Source: an uncultured Lachnospiraceae bacterium (GTDB lineage: Bacteria > Bacillota > Clostridia > Lachnospirales > Lachnospiraceae). Taken from it: a stretch of 64,000 bases of DNA. Each line of letters begins with the position of its first letter. The first letter of the stretch is position 1. The stretch is taken from the NCBI GenBank assembly GCA_947631685.1, contig CANRMI010000008.1, positions 1 to 64,000 of the forward strand, read 5' to 3'. The position numbers were made by a program, and so were the translations under genes. The notes beneath the pieces were generated by a model, which had not been told where the DNA came from, did not search any database, and saw only the letters and a list, made by a program, of their open reading frames with translations. Shown here in pieces: positions 1-8,850 of this stretch.

Positions 1-624
1 AAAATATTAAAAAATGAAAAGTACACCGGGAGTATGATCTTGCAGAAGACATACTGCCCGGATTTTCGCACTAAGAAGCAAATACCTAACCATGGGCAGG
101 TACCCATGTATGAAGTGGCGGATAGCCACGAGGCAATTATACCCCTGGAACAGTTCAACGATGTCCAGCAGAAACTGGCGGAAGTCCGGGACGAAAGAAA
201 GGGCCGGGCCACAAGGAACACCCCAACGCTATTTGCCGGACTAATGAAATGCGGGCAGTGCGGCAGTGCTTACTGCCGCCGCAATAACGGTTCGGGTAAG
301 TACCACCATTTTATATGGACGTGCCGAAGATATGACGAACTAGGCAAGGCGGTATGCCCTGCCCAGGCAGTTCCTGAAGAAATCCTGATTGAGAAGACCA
401 AAGAAGTGCTTGGCGCTGATGCGTTGACCCGCGACCTGCTGCTTGCAGAGCTCAAGGAAATCACGGTGCCGGGGCGCGGCCGCCTGGTCTATCACTTTAA
501 GAGCGGCGAGACAAAAGAAATTGAATGGCAACACCACTCCCGCCGGGAAAGTTGGACGCCGGCCATGCGGCAAGCGGCGCGGGAGCGTGGAATACAACAA
601 CACCGAAAGGAGGGAGACAATTGA
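1..624 (+). CDS. Large serine recombinase, C-terminal part (partial at window start)
   Basis: The reading frame is open from base 1, so the catalytic N-terminus lies outside the window. The visible 207 residues begin in the recombinase domain (NEKYTGSMILQKTY, the usual block before the linker) and continue into a zinc beta-ribbon with the pair CGQC and later Cys residues around WTCRRY and AVCPAQ. This matches the DNA-binding half of large serine recombinases, which integrate and excise mobile elements. The stop codon overlaps the TTG start of the next recombinase (TTGA), so the two are translationally coupled. Tandem recombinases of this type usually sit at one end of an integrative element in Clostridia, so the rest of the element should lie to the left. 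An ATG at 34 is internal and is not the true start. Confidence 0.9.
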   Translation, partial: KILKNEKYTGSMILQKTYCPDFRTKKQIPNHGQVPMYEVADSHEAIIPLEQFNDVQQKLAEVRDERKGRATRNTPTLFAGLMKCGQCGSAYCRRNNGSGKYHHFIWTCRRYDELGKAVCPAQAVPEEILIEKTKEVLGADALTRDLLLAELKEITVPGRGRLVYHFKSGETKEIEWQHHSRRESWTPAMRQAARERGIQQHRKEGDN

Positions 625-1913
625 ATACTAACTTAGCACCTAATGTAAAACTCATTCAGCCCGTGAAAAAGCTGATTGAGCAAGAACTGAATTTTGAACC
701 TACTAAACTGCGGGTGGCGGCTTATGCGCGGGTTTCTACCGAACAAGATGAGCAGCAAAGTAGTTATGAAGCACAGGTGAAATACTACACCAGCTACATC
801 CAAAATAATCCGCACTGGGAGTTTGTGGGCGTGTTCGCGGATGAAGGCATCAGCGGCACAAACACTAAAAAGCGCGATGGGTTTAACAAAATGATCGCGC
901 TGGCCCTAAACGGCGGCATTGACCTGATTCTTACCAAGTCCATCTCCCGGTTTGCCCGCAATACGGTAGATACACTGCAGACAGTGCGTGATCTCAAGGA
1001 AAAGGATGTGGAGGTGTACTTTGAGAAAGAAAACATCCACACTCTTGATCCCAAGTGTGAGGTCATGCTCACGATCATGAGCAGTCTTGCACAAGAGGAA
1101 AGCCGCTCTATATCTGAGAATGTACGCTGGGGCAAAGAAAAAAGCATGCGAGACGGAAAGGTCTATATGCCCTACGGTCATTTCCTTGGCTACCGCAAGG
1201 GCGCGAATGGCCATCCAGAAATTGTGGAGGAAGAAGCGGAGATCGTAAGGGGGATCTACAAGGACTTCCTGGACGGAAAGAGTATCAGCCAGATTGCCAA
1301 TGACCTAACCGAGCGTGGAATCCCAACGCCCAGCGGCAAGACCAAATGGAGTATCAGCACAGTAAACAGCATGCTAAGGAACGAAAAGTACAAGGGCGAC
1401 GCCATCCTGCAGAAAACCTACACGGTGGATTTCCTCAGCAAAAAGGTTCGCAAGAACACAGGAGAGCGAGATAGCTACCTCGTTACTCAATCCCACGAGC
1501 CGATTATTGCCCCGGACGTCTACGAGCGCGTCCAGCGCGAATTATCGCGCCGACGTAGCGCCCGTCCGAAGAAGGCGGACGAGGATAGCCCCTTCGCCAA
1601 CCGGCTCGTCTGCGGCGATTGTGGGGCCTTTTACGGGCATAAGGTCTGGCGGAGCGGCGGCAGGAGCCGGAAGCGCTATGATGTGTGGTATTGCAACCAC
1701 CGCTACGATGGCGAGAATAAGTGCGAGACCCCGACTCTCCGCGACGATGAAATCAAGGCCAGTTTTGTGAAGCTACTAAAGGAAGCGGGGCGGCCCGAAA
1801 CAGAGTTCTCTGCTTCCCTCTGGCATGAGATGGTTGAGGAAGTAACAATTCAAGCCGGGCGGCAAGCATCTTACCTGCTGGTGGATGCCCGCGAGTTCAC
1901 CGTGCCGATCTAG
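621..1913 (+). CDS. Large serine recombinase (site-specific integrase/excisionase)
   Basis: A 430-residue protein with an N-terminal resolvase/invertase catalytic domain (YARVSTEQDEQ, nucleophile Ser39), a central recombinase domain (about residues 190-300, ending NEKYKGDAILQKTY) and a C-terminal zinc beta-ribbon (LVCGDCG ... WYCNHRY ... NKCE). I chose the TTG at 621 because a strong AGGAGGG Shine-Dalgarno lies 608-614 and because it overlaps the upstream stop; the in-frame ATG at 525 would run far into the previous gene. It is expected to catalyse strand exchange at short attachment sites with its partner recombinase. A perfect hairpin terminator follows at 1940-1971. All core residues are present, so it appears intact. 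Confidence 0.92.
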   Translation: MNTNLAPNVKLIQPVKKLIEQELNFEPTKLRVAAYARVSTEQDEQQSSYEAQVKYYTSYIQNNPHWEFVGVFADEGISGTNTKKRDGFNKMIALALNGGIDLILTKSISRFARNTVDTLQTVRDLKEKDVEVYFEKENIHTLDPKCEVMLTIMSSLAQEESRSISENVRWGKEKSMRDGKVYMPYGHFLGYRKGANGHPEIVEEEAEIVRGIYKDFLDGKSISQIANDLTERGIPTPSGKTKWSISTVNSMLRNEKYKGDAILQKTYTVDFLSKKVRKNTGERDSYLVTQSHEPIIAPDVYERVQRELSRRRSARPKKADEDSPFANRLVCGDCGAFYGHKVWRSGGRSRKRYDVWYCNHRYDGENKCETPTLRDDEIKASFVKLLKEAGRPETEFSASLWHEMVEEVTIQAGRQASYLLVDAREFTVPI

Positions 1914-1939
1914 GCTAGGCACCGCAAAATACAATTGGG

Positions 1940-1971
1940 CGGCTAGAGCTCCAACTCTAGCCGTTCTTCTT
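1940..1971 (+). terminator. Rho-independent terminator after the recombinases
   Basis: A perfect 9-bp stem, CGGCTAGAG at 1940-1948 with CTCTAGCCG at 1955-1963, encloses a 6-nt loop and is followed by TTCTTCTT. It closes the recombinase operon. Confidence 0.75.
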
Positions 1972-2209
1972 ATATGTCTGCAGGGAGGAGGTTGAACATC
2001 GCCTCCACTAATTTGCATTTGCACCAATTCCGAAAATATGGTGTTGTAAAATTGCCTCCCTTATTTTTGGGCCCAAATAATAGCCGTTCCAAATGCACCA
2101 CTTCTGGCAAAATTGGTCCTGTCCGGCTGCAGTAGGTGCGCAAGTGTTTTTGGTGCAGAGATTTTGCCTGTTCCGGCTCAAATCGCTGTGCGGGCTACGA
2201 CAAAGAATG
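1972..2209. other. Non-coding stretch at the probable element boundary
   Basis: No convincing gene is seen between the recombinase terminator and the next hairpin. Short ORFs here lack ribosome binding sites and recognisable motifs. In tandem serine recombinase elements the attachment site commonly lies within a few hundred bases downstream of the last recombinase, so the element end is expected here or just after 2240; I cannot identify the core without the empty site. Confidence 0.4.
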
Positions 2210-2240
2210 AAAAACACCCCTATTTCTAGGGATGTTTTTC
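2210..2240 (+). terminator. Strong hairpin terminator at the element/host junction
   Basis: AAAAACA (2210-2216) pairs with TGTTTTT (2233-2239), and CCCTA (2218-2222) pairs with TAGGG (2227-2231) around a 4-nt TTTC loop, with one C-A mismatch. The flanking A and T tracts make it potentially bidirectional. Confidence 0.65.
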
Positions 2241-2820
2241 TACTGGTGGCACGGACATGCAGTCATCCATGTCCACGTCATTTTGTGATGACCGTATGGA
2301 GATTTATTCGCCCGGCGGTATGGTTGATGGAACGTTGATTCAAAATTTGAATCTGGAGCAAGTCCCATCTAAAAGAAGAAATCCTGTGCTTGCAGATGTG
2401 TTTGCCCGATTGGATTATATGGAACGAAATGGAAGCGGAATAGAAAAAATTATTGATTCCTGTGAACTCGCGGTAAATTACACTGATAAAAAAGCACCGA
2501 TTTTTTATTCGGACAGGTCGCAGTTCAGAGTAACTTTGCCAAATTTGAACTATGTTTTGCATGAAAAACAGGATACCGATGATTTTCAAAGCTCAGCTTC
2601 CAAAGCTCCAAAGCTCACAAAAAATGCTTTAGAAAAAGCTTTGGAGAATCAGGTTATGGAACTTATGAAGGAAAAGCCTTCTGTTACGCAATTAGAAATA
2701 GCCAAACACCTTGAACTTTCAAGAACTAAAGTTCAAAGCGTGATCAGAGAGCTTTTGAAAAGTGGGAAAGTTGAACGGATAGGTGGTAAACGATATGGAA
2801 AATGGAATGTCAAGGTGTAG
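2230..2820 (+). pseudogene. Truncated AlbA_2/ATP-binding transcriptional regulator (3' remnant)
   Basis: The frame is open from 2230 (first ATG 2257) and encodes the C-terminal part of a regulator family that normally has an AlbA_2 domain, a GHKL-like ATPase core and a C-terminal winged helix. The remnant starts inside the motif seen in the family as DDRMEIYSPGGMVDG, directly after the expected but missing HRDY block, and continues with RNPVLADVF and NGSGIEKI. A winged helix-turn-helix is recognisable near the C-terminus (TQLEIAKHLELSRTKVQSVI). The intact relative at 29829-31307 is 492 residues; here only about 190 remain. The recombinases immediately upstream suggest that the mobile element split this gene. 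The stretch is AT-rich compared with the downstream genes. Confidence 0.75.
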
Positions 2821-2874
2821 GTAGAACGAATCCTATTTTTGATAAGGAAGAAGCAAGAATGGATTTATATAAAG

Positions 2875-2913
2875 TGTAAGAAAATTGTAAGTAATAAGTA
2901 AGAGAAATGTAAG
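2875..2913 (+). promoter_or_regulatory. Four-copy TGTAAG array, 11-bp phased (response-regulator-type operator)
   Basis: TGTAAG occurs at 2875-2880, 2886-2891 and 2908-2913, with AGTAAG at 2897-2902, giving four direct repeats at exactly 11-bp spacing. One repeat per helical turn is the arrangement bound by OmpR/PhoB-family response regulators. The last repeat lies where a -35 element would be for the TATACT at 2924-2929. Confidence 0.65.
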
Positions 2914-2923
2914 GAGCAGAGAG

Positions 2924-2929
2924 TATACT
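2924..2929 (+). promoter_or_regulatory. -10 element of an activated promoter for the ABC exporter
   Basis: TATACT, 58 bases before the permease ATG. No good -35 hexamer lies 17 bp upstream; the operator array replaces it, as in promoters that depend on an activator. Confidence 0.5.
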
Positions 2930-2986
2930 TCTTTTCAACAATTGCTGAAGATTTTTCTGCGGCAACGTATACCAAGGAGGCAGAGC

Positions 2987-5317
2987 ATGCTGAAACTGGC
3001 GTTTCGCTACATAAAAAGAGGGAAAAAGAATACTGTCATATGCATTACGGGAATTGCCGTTTCCGTGATGCTGCTGTTTTCCCTGGTGCAGATCGGGGAA
3101 CTGATACTGGCCGAATACAGGGAGCAGCTGCTTTCCATGTCCTTTGCGCATGATGTGAATATCGAGTCGCTGGATCAAAAAACGGCGGATGAGATCTATG
3201 AAAAATACGAAGAACAGTATACCCTGGCAGAGGAAATCCTTTTTGCGTATACGGCCGAGAAAACGGGGCTCCCTGCTAGAGTGAGCGGGATGCGGGGCAG
3301 CAATTTTTTGGCTGCATATAAGATGGAAATGCTGGAGGGAACGGTACCCGCGGATAAGAGTGAAATCTGCCTGTCTCAGGCTTTTGCCAGAGAACGGGGA
3401 CTTCAGGTAGGAGATACCGTTACCCTGCCTATGGCAATCATGGAGTATGGGATCGAGGTTACGGAGGATTTTACCGTATCCGGTATCTCTACGGATCCCG
3501 TATGGTATGAAGCCAGCGCGTGCCTGCTTGTGACGCTGGAAAGAGCGGAGGAGATCCTGAAAGACGCGGGCGTGGAGGAAGTTCCCTGGTATGTGGATTA
3601 TATTCTGATGAACGAAAACGGTTTTCCTGATGACGAGGAAGTAACCGCGCTGAATCTTTATCTTTTTGATACATATGGGAAGGACATATTGCAGAAAATC
3701 GTCTTCAGCGAGCGCAAGCAGCAGCTGCAGGAGGACGGGGTATTCTATACCGGTATATCCGCCGTGATCTGGGGCGTTATCGCGTTTATCGCGGTAGTCA
3801 TGGCGATCTTTATCTATTATATGATGCGTCTTAATTTCCAGAATAAGATGGGACAGTACGGAACCATGCGGGCTTTGGGAGCAGGAAATAAAGCGATCGG
3901 CAGGATGATCCTGGGAGAGCTCTTTTTATACGGGTGCGGGGGAATCGTTCCGGGATGTCTGGGAGGGATTCTTTTCAACAAGGCCTTTGCCGGATTCTTC
4001 ATTCGGATCTTTGTGGGCAGTAAGGTGAAACAGATCAGGGTATCCTGGCGGATGCTGCTTTGGGTTGCCGGAATCACGGCGGCGGTCATGCTCATGGTCT
4101 GGGTTAAGCTGATGCTGGAACTGAAAAAGAAAACGCCGGTAGAGATGCTGCACGATACGGGCCATATGGTAAAGAAAAAGATTTTCACCTGTAAAAACAG
4201 TCTGGCGGAAATGGCGGTCAATAACAGCTTTCGGGATAAAAGAAGCGCCCGCGCTCTCCTGACTACCATGACGCTGGCTTTTCTGGCAGTGCTTCTGGTG
4301 GGAAACGGCCTGGATTCCGTTCCTTTTGAACTGGGAGATACCCCCTATGCCTTTTCGGATTTTGACGTGAGTATACCCATGTCTCTGGAGCTGCTGATGG
4401 GAGAGGTCCGCATGGAGGAGGCGGATCGGCAAACGCTGGAAACCTGCGCGGATAAGGTTTATCTGCAGGGTTATATGCCGGAATACGCGCCTTATACAGA
4501 GAGCGGGGAGCAGTTAGGGAGAATCTGTGTTTACAGCCAGAATCTCATGGAAAAGCTCGTCTCCATGCAGCATCTGCCGAAGGATACCCGTGTGGTATTT
4601 TCCGGCAGCGATGGAGAGGGCCTGCAGGGAGCGCGGATCTTCTTAAAGAATGATGCCGGAGGGGTGATTCCGGTGACGGTGGACGAGGTCATGGACGACG
4701 GATTTGAGGCGCTGTTGGGAGTGGGAACGAGAGAGATTTCCATCACCAATCTCATTATAGAGGAAGGATACGCAAAGGAGCTTTTCGGACAGGAGCCCCA
4801 ATGGGTGGAGGCCTTTGTTTCAGGAAAAGATCTGACCATTACGGATCTGCAGGATGTTCTCCCGTCAGGCAGATACATCGTGACCGATCTTGCTAATGTA
4901 TTCGGCTATGCGGTCACACAGATACAGATGATCATCATTCTGCTGGGATATATGACGGTGGCCCTTACGGGGCTAGTGGTCTTTATGATCACTTCCATTG
5001 TGAGGCAGAATTTTGAACACCGCAAAAAGGAGATCGGTATGATGCGGGCTGTGGGAGCCACTCGGAGAAAGCTGGAAGGAATGCTCTGGGGAGAGGTCTT
5101 TGTCCTTGTGGCGCTGGCAGGTATTGCAGCCGCGGTTTTGGCCGCGCCCATCTCCGTGTACGCTTATTACTGTATGAACGAGGAAATGGGAATGGGCACC
5201 GGCGGCTATCTGGCAGGGGGCCCGGCGGTACTGCTGTTCTGCGGCGCGGTGATATACGGCAATATCAGAAAATGCATGAAAGGGAACATCATAAGATTGT
5301 TAAGGAGCGAAGAATGA
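2987..5317 (+). CDS. MacB/FtsX-type ABC transporter permease
   Basis: A 776-residue membrane protein with an N-terminal helix (about residues 12-36), a large extracytoplasmic MacB-like core, a first FtsX domain (about 255-385, containing GTMRALGAGNKAIGRMILGE) and a second FtsX domain at the C-terminus (about 645-770, with MMRAVGATRRKLEGMLWGE). This is the duplicated-FtsX layout of exporters for peptides, lipoproteins or antibiotics. The start at 2987 has AAGGAGG at 2974-2980; an earlier ATG at 2942 has no such signal. The stop overlaps the ATPase start (ATGA), showing a coupled two-gene exporter. Substrate is not predictable. Such permeases usually sit beside a two-component system, which is absent here. 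Confidence 0.9.
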   Translation: MLKLAFRYIKRGKKNTVICITGIAVSVMLLFSLVQIGELILAEYREQLLSMSFAHDVNIESLDQKTADEIYEKYEEQYTLAEEILFAYTAEKTGLPARVSGMRGSNFLAAYKMEMLEGTVPADKSEICLSQAFARERGLQVGDTVTLPMAIMEYGIEVTEDFTVSGISTDPVWYEASACLLVTLERAEEILKDAGVEEVPWYVDYILMNENGFPDDEEVTALNLYLFDTYGKDILQKIVFSERKQQLQEDGVFYTGISAVIWGVIAFIAVVMAIFIYYMMRLNFQNKMGQYGTMRALGAGNKAIGRMILGELFLYGCGGIVPGCLGGILFNKAFAGFFIRIFVGSKVKQIRVSWRMLLWVAGITAAVMLMVWVKLMLELKKKTPVEMLHDTGHMVKKKIFTCKNSLAEMAVNNSFRDKRSARALLTTMTLAFLAVLLVGNGLDSVPFELGDTPYAFSDFDVSIPMSLELLMGEVRMEEADRQTLETCADKVYLQGYMPEYAPYTESGEQLGRICVYSQNLMEKLVSMQHLPKDTRVVFSGSDGEGLQGARIFLKNDAGGVIPVTVDEVMDDGFEALLGVGTREISITNLIIEEGYAKELFGQEPQWVEAFVSGKDLTITDLQDVLPSGRYIVTDLANVFGYAVTQIQMIIILLGYMTVALTGLVVFMITSIVRQNFEHRKKEIGMMRAVGATRRKLEGMLWGEVFVLVALAGIAAAVLAAPISVYAYYCMNEEMGMGTGGYLAGGPAVLLFCGAVIYGNIRKCMKGNIIRLLRSEE

Positions 5318-5982
5318 GCAGGAATATTATAGAAGCAGTAGGACTGACCAAAATCTATCAGGACGGAGAGGTAAAGAATGAGATATTCAAAGGGATCCAT
5401 CTGGGCATTGAGGAGGGAAAATTCGCGGCGATCATCGGAAAGAGCGGTTCCGGCAAAAGCACGCTCTTAAATATCCTGGGCGGCCTGGACCGCGCGGACG
5501 AAGGAGAGATCACGGTCTGCGGAAAGGAGATAAACCGGTTAAATGACAAGGAAATGTCCGCCTACCGCTCCCGGAACATGGGGTTTGTGTTCCAGAGCTT
5601 CAACCTGATCCCCGTTCTTTCCGTATGGGAAAATATCACGCTTCCCGCCAGATTTGCCGGACTGCCGGCGGATGAGGCCTATGTGAAAGAACTGATGGAG
5701 ATGCTGGAAATTTCCGAAAAGAAGGATGCGCTGCCTGCCACGCTTTCGGGCGGTCAGCAGCAGAGAACGGCTATTGCCAGGGCGCTGGTGAACAGGCCTG
5801 CCGTCATTTTCGCCGACGAGCCCACCGGAAACCTGGACGGGGAGACCGGCAGAAAGGTGCTGGAACTGTTGATAAGCGGTATCAGGAAATATCATCAGAC
5901 CTTGGTTATGGTGACGCACGATATGGATATAGCAGGTCAGGCGGATGTGGTCATCCGAATGGAAGAACTCAAAGGCGCCTGA
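5314..5982 (+). CDS. ABC transporter ATP-binding protein (MacB/LolD type)
   Basis: A 222-residue ATPase that powers the permease encoded just upstream. Visible motifs are Walker A GKSGSGKST (near residue 42), the Q-loop FVFQSFNL, the signature LSGGQQQR (near 145), Walker B VIFADEP (near 167) and the H-loop VTHD (near 200). Length and motif spacing fit the LolD/MacB family. The ATG at 5314 overlaps the permease stop and has AAGGAG upstream; the in-frame ATG at 5272 lies inside the permease gene and is unlikely. A short hairpin follows the gene. Confidence 0.95.
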   Translation: MSRNIIEAVGLTKIYQDGEVKNEIFKGIHLGIEEGKFAAIIGKSGSGKSTLLNILGGLDRADEGEITVCGKEINRLNDKEMSAYRSRNMGFVFQSFNLIPVLSVWENITLPARFAGLPADEAYVKELMEMLEISEKKDALPATLSGGQQQRTAIARALVNRPAVIFADEPTGNLDGETGRKVLELLISGIRKYHQTLVMVTHDMDIAGQADVVIRMEELKGA

Positions 5983-5991
5983 CCTTTTGGA

Positions 5992-6009
5992 AACCGCTTT
6001 TTTGCGGTT
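5992..6009. terminator. Hairpin between the convergent ABC ATPase and typA
   Basis: AACCGC (5992-5997) and GCGGTT (6004-6009) flank a T6 loop. It lies between convergent genes and overlaps the typA stop codon. The T tract on the plus side is separated from the stem, so strength is uncertain. Confidence 0.4.
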
Positions 6010-7843
6010 ACTGGTTCTTTTTTATGGCGGCCCGCTTTCTTAGAGTGGGATCCAGTATCTTTTTGCGGATGCGCAGGGAAGAGGGCGTAACCTCCAAAAG
6101 CTCGTCCGTGTCAATAAAGTCCAGACACTGCTCCAGGCTCATCAGCTTGGGCGGCACCAGGCGCAGAGCCTCGTCCGCGCTGGAAGAGCGGGTGTTGGTG
6201 AGCTGTTTTTTCTTGCAGACATTGACTTCAATATCCTCGCCTCTGCCGTTGCTGCCGATCACCATACCGGAATATACTTTCACGCCGGGGCCGATGAAAA
6301 GAGTACCCCGCTCCTGGGCGTTGAAAAGACCGTAGGTAATGGATTCCCCGGATTCAAAGGCGATCAAAGAGCCCTGCTTTCTGTACTGAATATCCCCTTT
6401 GTAAGGACCGTAGCCGTCAAAGACGGAGTTCATGATACCGTTTCCCTTGGTATCGGTCATAAAGTCGCCCCGGTAGCCGATCAGCCCCCTGGAGGGAATG
6501 GAAAATTCCAGACGGGTGTAGCCGCCGGTGCCGTTGCCCATGCTGCGCAGTTCTCCCTTGCGCTGGCTGAGCTTTTCAATGACGATGCCGGAGTACTCTT
6601 CGGGCACGTCGATATAGGTCAGCTCCATGGGCTCTAAGCGTTTGCCGTTTTCATCGGTCTTATAGAGGACCTCGGCCTTGCTCACCGCGAATTCAAAACT
6701 CTCCCGCCGCATATTTTCAATGAGGACGGAAAGATGCAGCTCGCCCCGGCCGGAAACCTTGAAAGAGTCGGGAGAATCCGTTTCTTCCACCCGCAGGGAG
6801 ACATCCGTGTTCAGCTCGCGAAACAGCCTGTCCCGAATATGGCGGCTGGTGACAAATTTGCCCTCCTGCCCGGCTAAGGGAGAGTCGTTCACCATAAAGT
6901 GCATGGCAATAGTTGGCTCGCTGATCTTCTGGAAAGGAATGGGAGCGATATGCTCCGGAGAGCAGAGCGTGTCCCCGATATGGATGTCCGTGATGCCGGA
7001 AATGGCTACGATGGAACCGATGCCGGCCTCTTTAACATCCACTTTATTTAACCCGTCAAATTCATACAGCTTGCTGATCTTGACTTTCTTTTGTTTTTCC
7101 GGATCATGGGCGTTGCACAAGACCACTTCCTGATTGACGGCGATATGCCCGTTGTCCACCTTTCCCACGCCGATACGTCCCACATATTCGTTGTAGTCGA
7201 TGGTGCTGATAAGCACCTGGGTGCCGGCGTCGGGGTCGCCCTCGGGAGCCGGAATATAATCCAGGATGGTATCGAAAAGGGGCTTCATGTCCTTATTCTT
7301 GACGGTAAGATTTAAAGTGGCGCTGCCGGTTTTGGCGGAAGCGAAGACGAAGGGGCAGTCTAACTGCGCGTCGTCAGCCTCCAGATCCAGGAACAGCTCC
7401 AGAACCTCGTCCACCACCTCCAGCGGTCTGGCTTCGGGCCGGTCGATCTTGTTGACGCAGACAATGACCGGAAGCTTTAATTCCAGCGCCTTGCGCAGGA
7501 CGAATTTGGTCTGGGGCATGGGGCCTTCAAAGGCGTCCACCACCAGGATCACGCCGTTTACCATTTTCAGCACCCGCTCCACTTCGCCGCCGAAATCCGC
7601 GTGCCCCGGCGTGTCAATAATATTGATCTTCGTATTTTTATAGGTGACGGCGGTATTTTTGGAAAGAATGGTAATGCCTCGTTCCCTTTCAATATCGTTG
7701 GAATCCATGACACGCTCCGCCACTTCCTGATTTTCCCTGAAAACCCCGCTCTGTTTCAGCAGCTCGTCCACCAGTGTGGTCTTGCCGTGGTCTACATGGG
7801 CAATGATCGCTACGTTTCTCACATCTTCTCTTTTCTGCTGCAT
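6008..7843 (-). CDS. typA: Ribosome-associated GTPase TypA/BipA
   Basis: A 611-residue translational GTPase of the EF-G-related TypA family, which acts in 50S assembly and stress adaptation. The G1 motif AHVDHGKTT lies at the N-terminus, followed by the G2-region RGITI, G3 DTPGHADFGGEV and G4 NKID. The C-terminus carries the family-typical GSLIAFESGESITYG and RSSSADEALRL blocks. I chose the ATG at 7841-7843 (protein start MQQKREDVRN) because AAAGGAG lies 8 bases upstream; an in-frame upstream ATG at 7915 adds a non-conserved leader. The gene is transcribed divergently from the SSB-like gene, with a good promoter at 7925-7953. Confidence 0.97.
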   Translation of the reverse strand: MQQKREDVRNVAIIAHVDHGKTTLVDELLKQSGVFRENQEVAERVMDSNDIERERGITILSKNTAVTYKNTKINIIDTPGHADFGGEVERVLKMVNGVILVVDAFEGPMPQTKFVLRKALELKLPVIVCVNKIDRPEARPLEVVDEVLELFLDLEADDAQLDCPFVFASAKTGSATLNLTVKNKDMKPLFDTILDYIPAPEGDPDAGTQVLISTIDYNEYVGRIGVGKVDNGHIAVNQEVVLCNAHDPEKQKKVKISKLYEFDGLNKVDVKEAGIGSIVAISGITDIHIGDTLCSPEHIAPIPFQKISEPTIAMHFMVNDSPLAGQEGKFVTSRHIRDRLFRELNTDVSLRVEETDSPDSFKVSGRGELHLSVLIENMRRESFEFAVSKAEVLYKTDENGKRLEPMELTYIDVPEEYSGIVIEKLSQRKGELRSMGNGTGGYTRLEFSIPSRGLIGYRGDFMTDTKGNGIMNSVFDGYGPYKGDIQYRKQGSLIAFESGESITYGLFNAQERGTLFIGPGVKVYSGMVIGSNGRGEDIEVNVCKKKQLTNTRSSSADEALRLVPPKLMSLEQCLDFIDTDELLEVTPSSLRIRKKILDPTLRKRAAIKKNQ

Positions 7844-7924
7844 ACAAACTCCTTTGCTTACAATGGAATCCCTGTTTTGGCATAATGATAATATATGCCG
7901 GATTGACCTCTCCAAAACTGTTAC

Positions 7925-7953
7925 AGTATAGCACTATTTGTTGAAAGAAGCAA
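7925..7953 (-). promoter_or_regulatory. Promoter of typA
   Basis: On the minus strand TTGCTT (7953-7948) and TATACT (7930-7925) are separated by exactly 17 bases, about 80 bases before the typA start. Confidence 0.6.
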
Positions 7954-8000
7954 GAAAAAGAGGGGAAAGGGAGAAGTCTGCCAGAACTTTGCGACAAGAT

Positions 8001-8050
8001 TTAGTACTATACAGGCAAAAATCAGAGTATATATTAGTACATTACAGGCA
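8001..8050 (+). repeat. Direct repeat upstream of the SSB-like gene
   Basis: TTAGTACTATACAGGCA at 8001-8017 recurs at 8034-8050 with two central mismatches. The copies are 33 bp apart, about three helical turns, and end about 43 bases before the ATG. They could be an operator. Confidence 0.45.
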
Positions 8051-8093
8051 TATTGCCGGAAAAATTCTTAAATGTAAGAAAAGGAGAACAGGT

Positions 8094-8741
8094 ATGACAG
8101 ATAAGGTTATTGAAAACAATCAGGTAACGATTATGGGAGAGATCGTAAGCGGATTTTCCTATAGTCATGAAATCTTCGGAGAAGGCTTTTACATGGTGGA
8201 TGTAAAGGTACAGCGGTTAAGCGATTCCTTCGATGTGATCCCCATGATGGTGTCGGAGCGCCTGATCGACGTGTCCGCGGACTATCGGGGATATTTTGTG
8301 GAGGTAAACGGCCAGTTCCGTTCCTACAACAGGCATGAGGAAAGGAAGAACAGGCTGGTTTTGTCCGTATTCGCCAGGGAAATTGTTTTTGTGGAGGAAA
8401 TCGAGGAAAGTGCCAAGACCAACCAGATCTTTCTGGACGGCTACATATGCAAGGTGCCCATTTACAGGAAAACGCCTTTGGGAAGAGAAATAGCGGACTT
8501 GCTTTTGGCCGTGAACAGACCTTATGGGAAATCCGATTATATTCCCTGCATCTGCTGGGGCAGAAACGCCCGTTTCGCCAGCGGGTTTGAGGTGGGAGAG
8601 CGCTGCAGTGTCTGGGGGCGCATCCAGAGCCGGGAATATATGAAAAAAATAGATGAAGAGCAGGTGGAAAAGCGGGTAGCTTACGAAGTATCCGTCAGCA
8701 AGCTGGAAATCGTGCGGGAAGAGGAAAAGGAGCTGCTGTAA
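8094..8741 (+). CDS. Single-stranded DNA-binding protein-like (double OB-fold) protein
   Basis: A 215-residue soluble protein. Residues about 8-100 (from VTIMGEIVSGFSYSHE) and about 110-205 (FLDGYICKVPIYRKTPLGRE ... PCICWGRNARFA) each look like an OB-fold; the second half has the SSB-like TPLGREI and WGR pattern. This domain pair is common in Lachnospiraceae proteins annotated as SSB-like, but it is not the housekeeping ssb, which is shorter with an acidic tail. I chose ATG 8094 because AGGAG precedes it; the 52 codons upstream in the same frame have no conserved content. Role in DNA metabolism is inferred from the fold. Confidence 0.75.
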   Translation: MTDKVIENNQVTIMGEIVSGFSYSHEIFGEGFYMVDVKVQRLSDSFDVIPMMVSERLIDVSADYRGYFVEVNGQFRSYNRHEERKNRLVLSVFAREIVFVEEIEESAKTNQIFLDGYICKVPIYRKTPLGREIADLLLAVNRPYGKSDYIPCICWGRNARFASGFEVGERCSVWGRIQSREYMKKIDEEQVEKRVAYEVSVSKLEIVREEEKELL

Positions 8742-8850
8742 GGGCCGTTTTATCATTTTTCTTTTCAAGCCGCCGGTATATGTGTCAGCCCGCCATCCTT
8801 GCGGAGAGAGGCTTTTCTTCAGCTATTGAGAAAATATGCCGGATAGGTGG

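Noticed and set aside
2093-2338. Small plus-strand frame across the 2210-2240 hairpin
   Set aside because: No ribosome site, and it overlaps the better supported AlbA_2 remnant in another frame.
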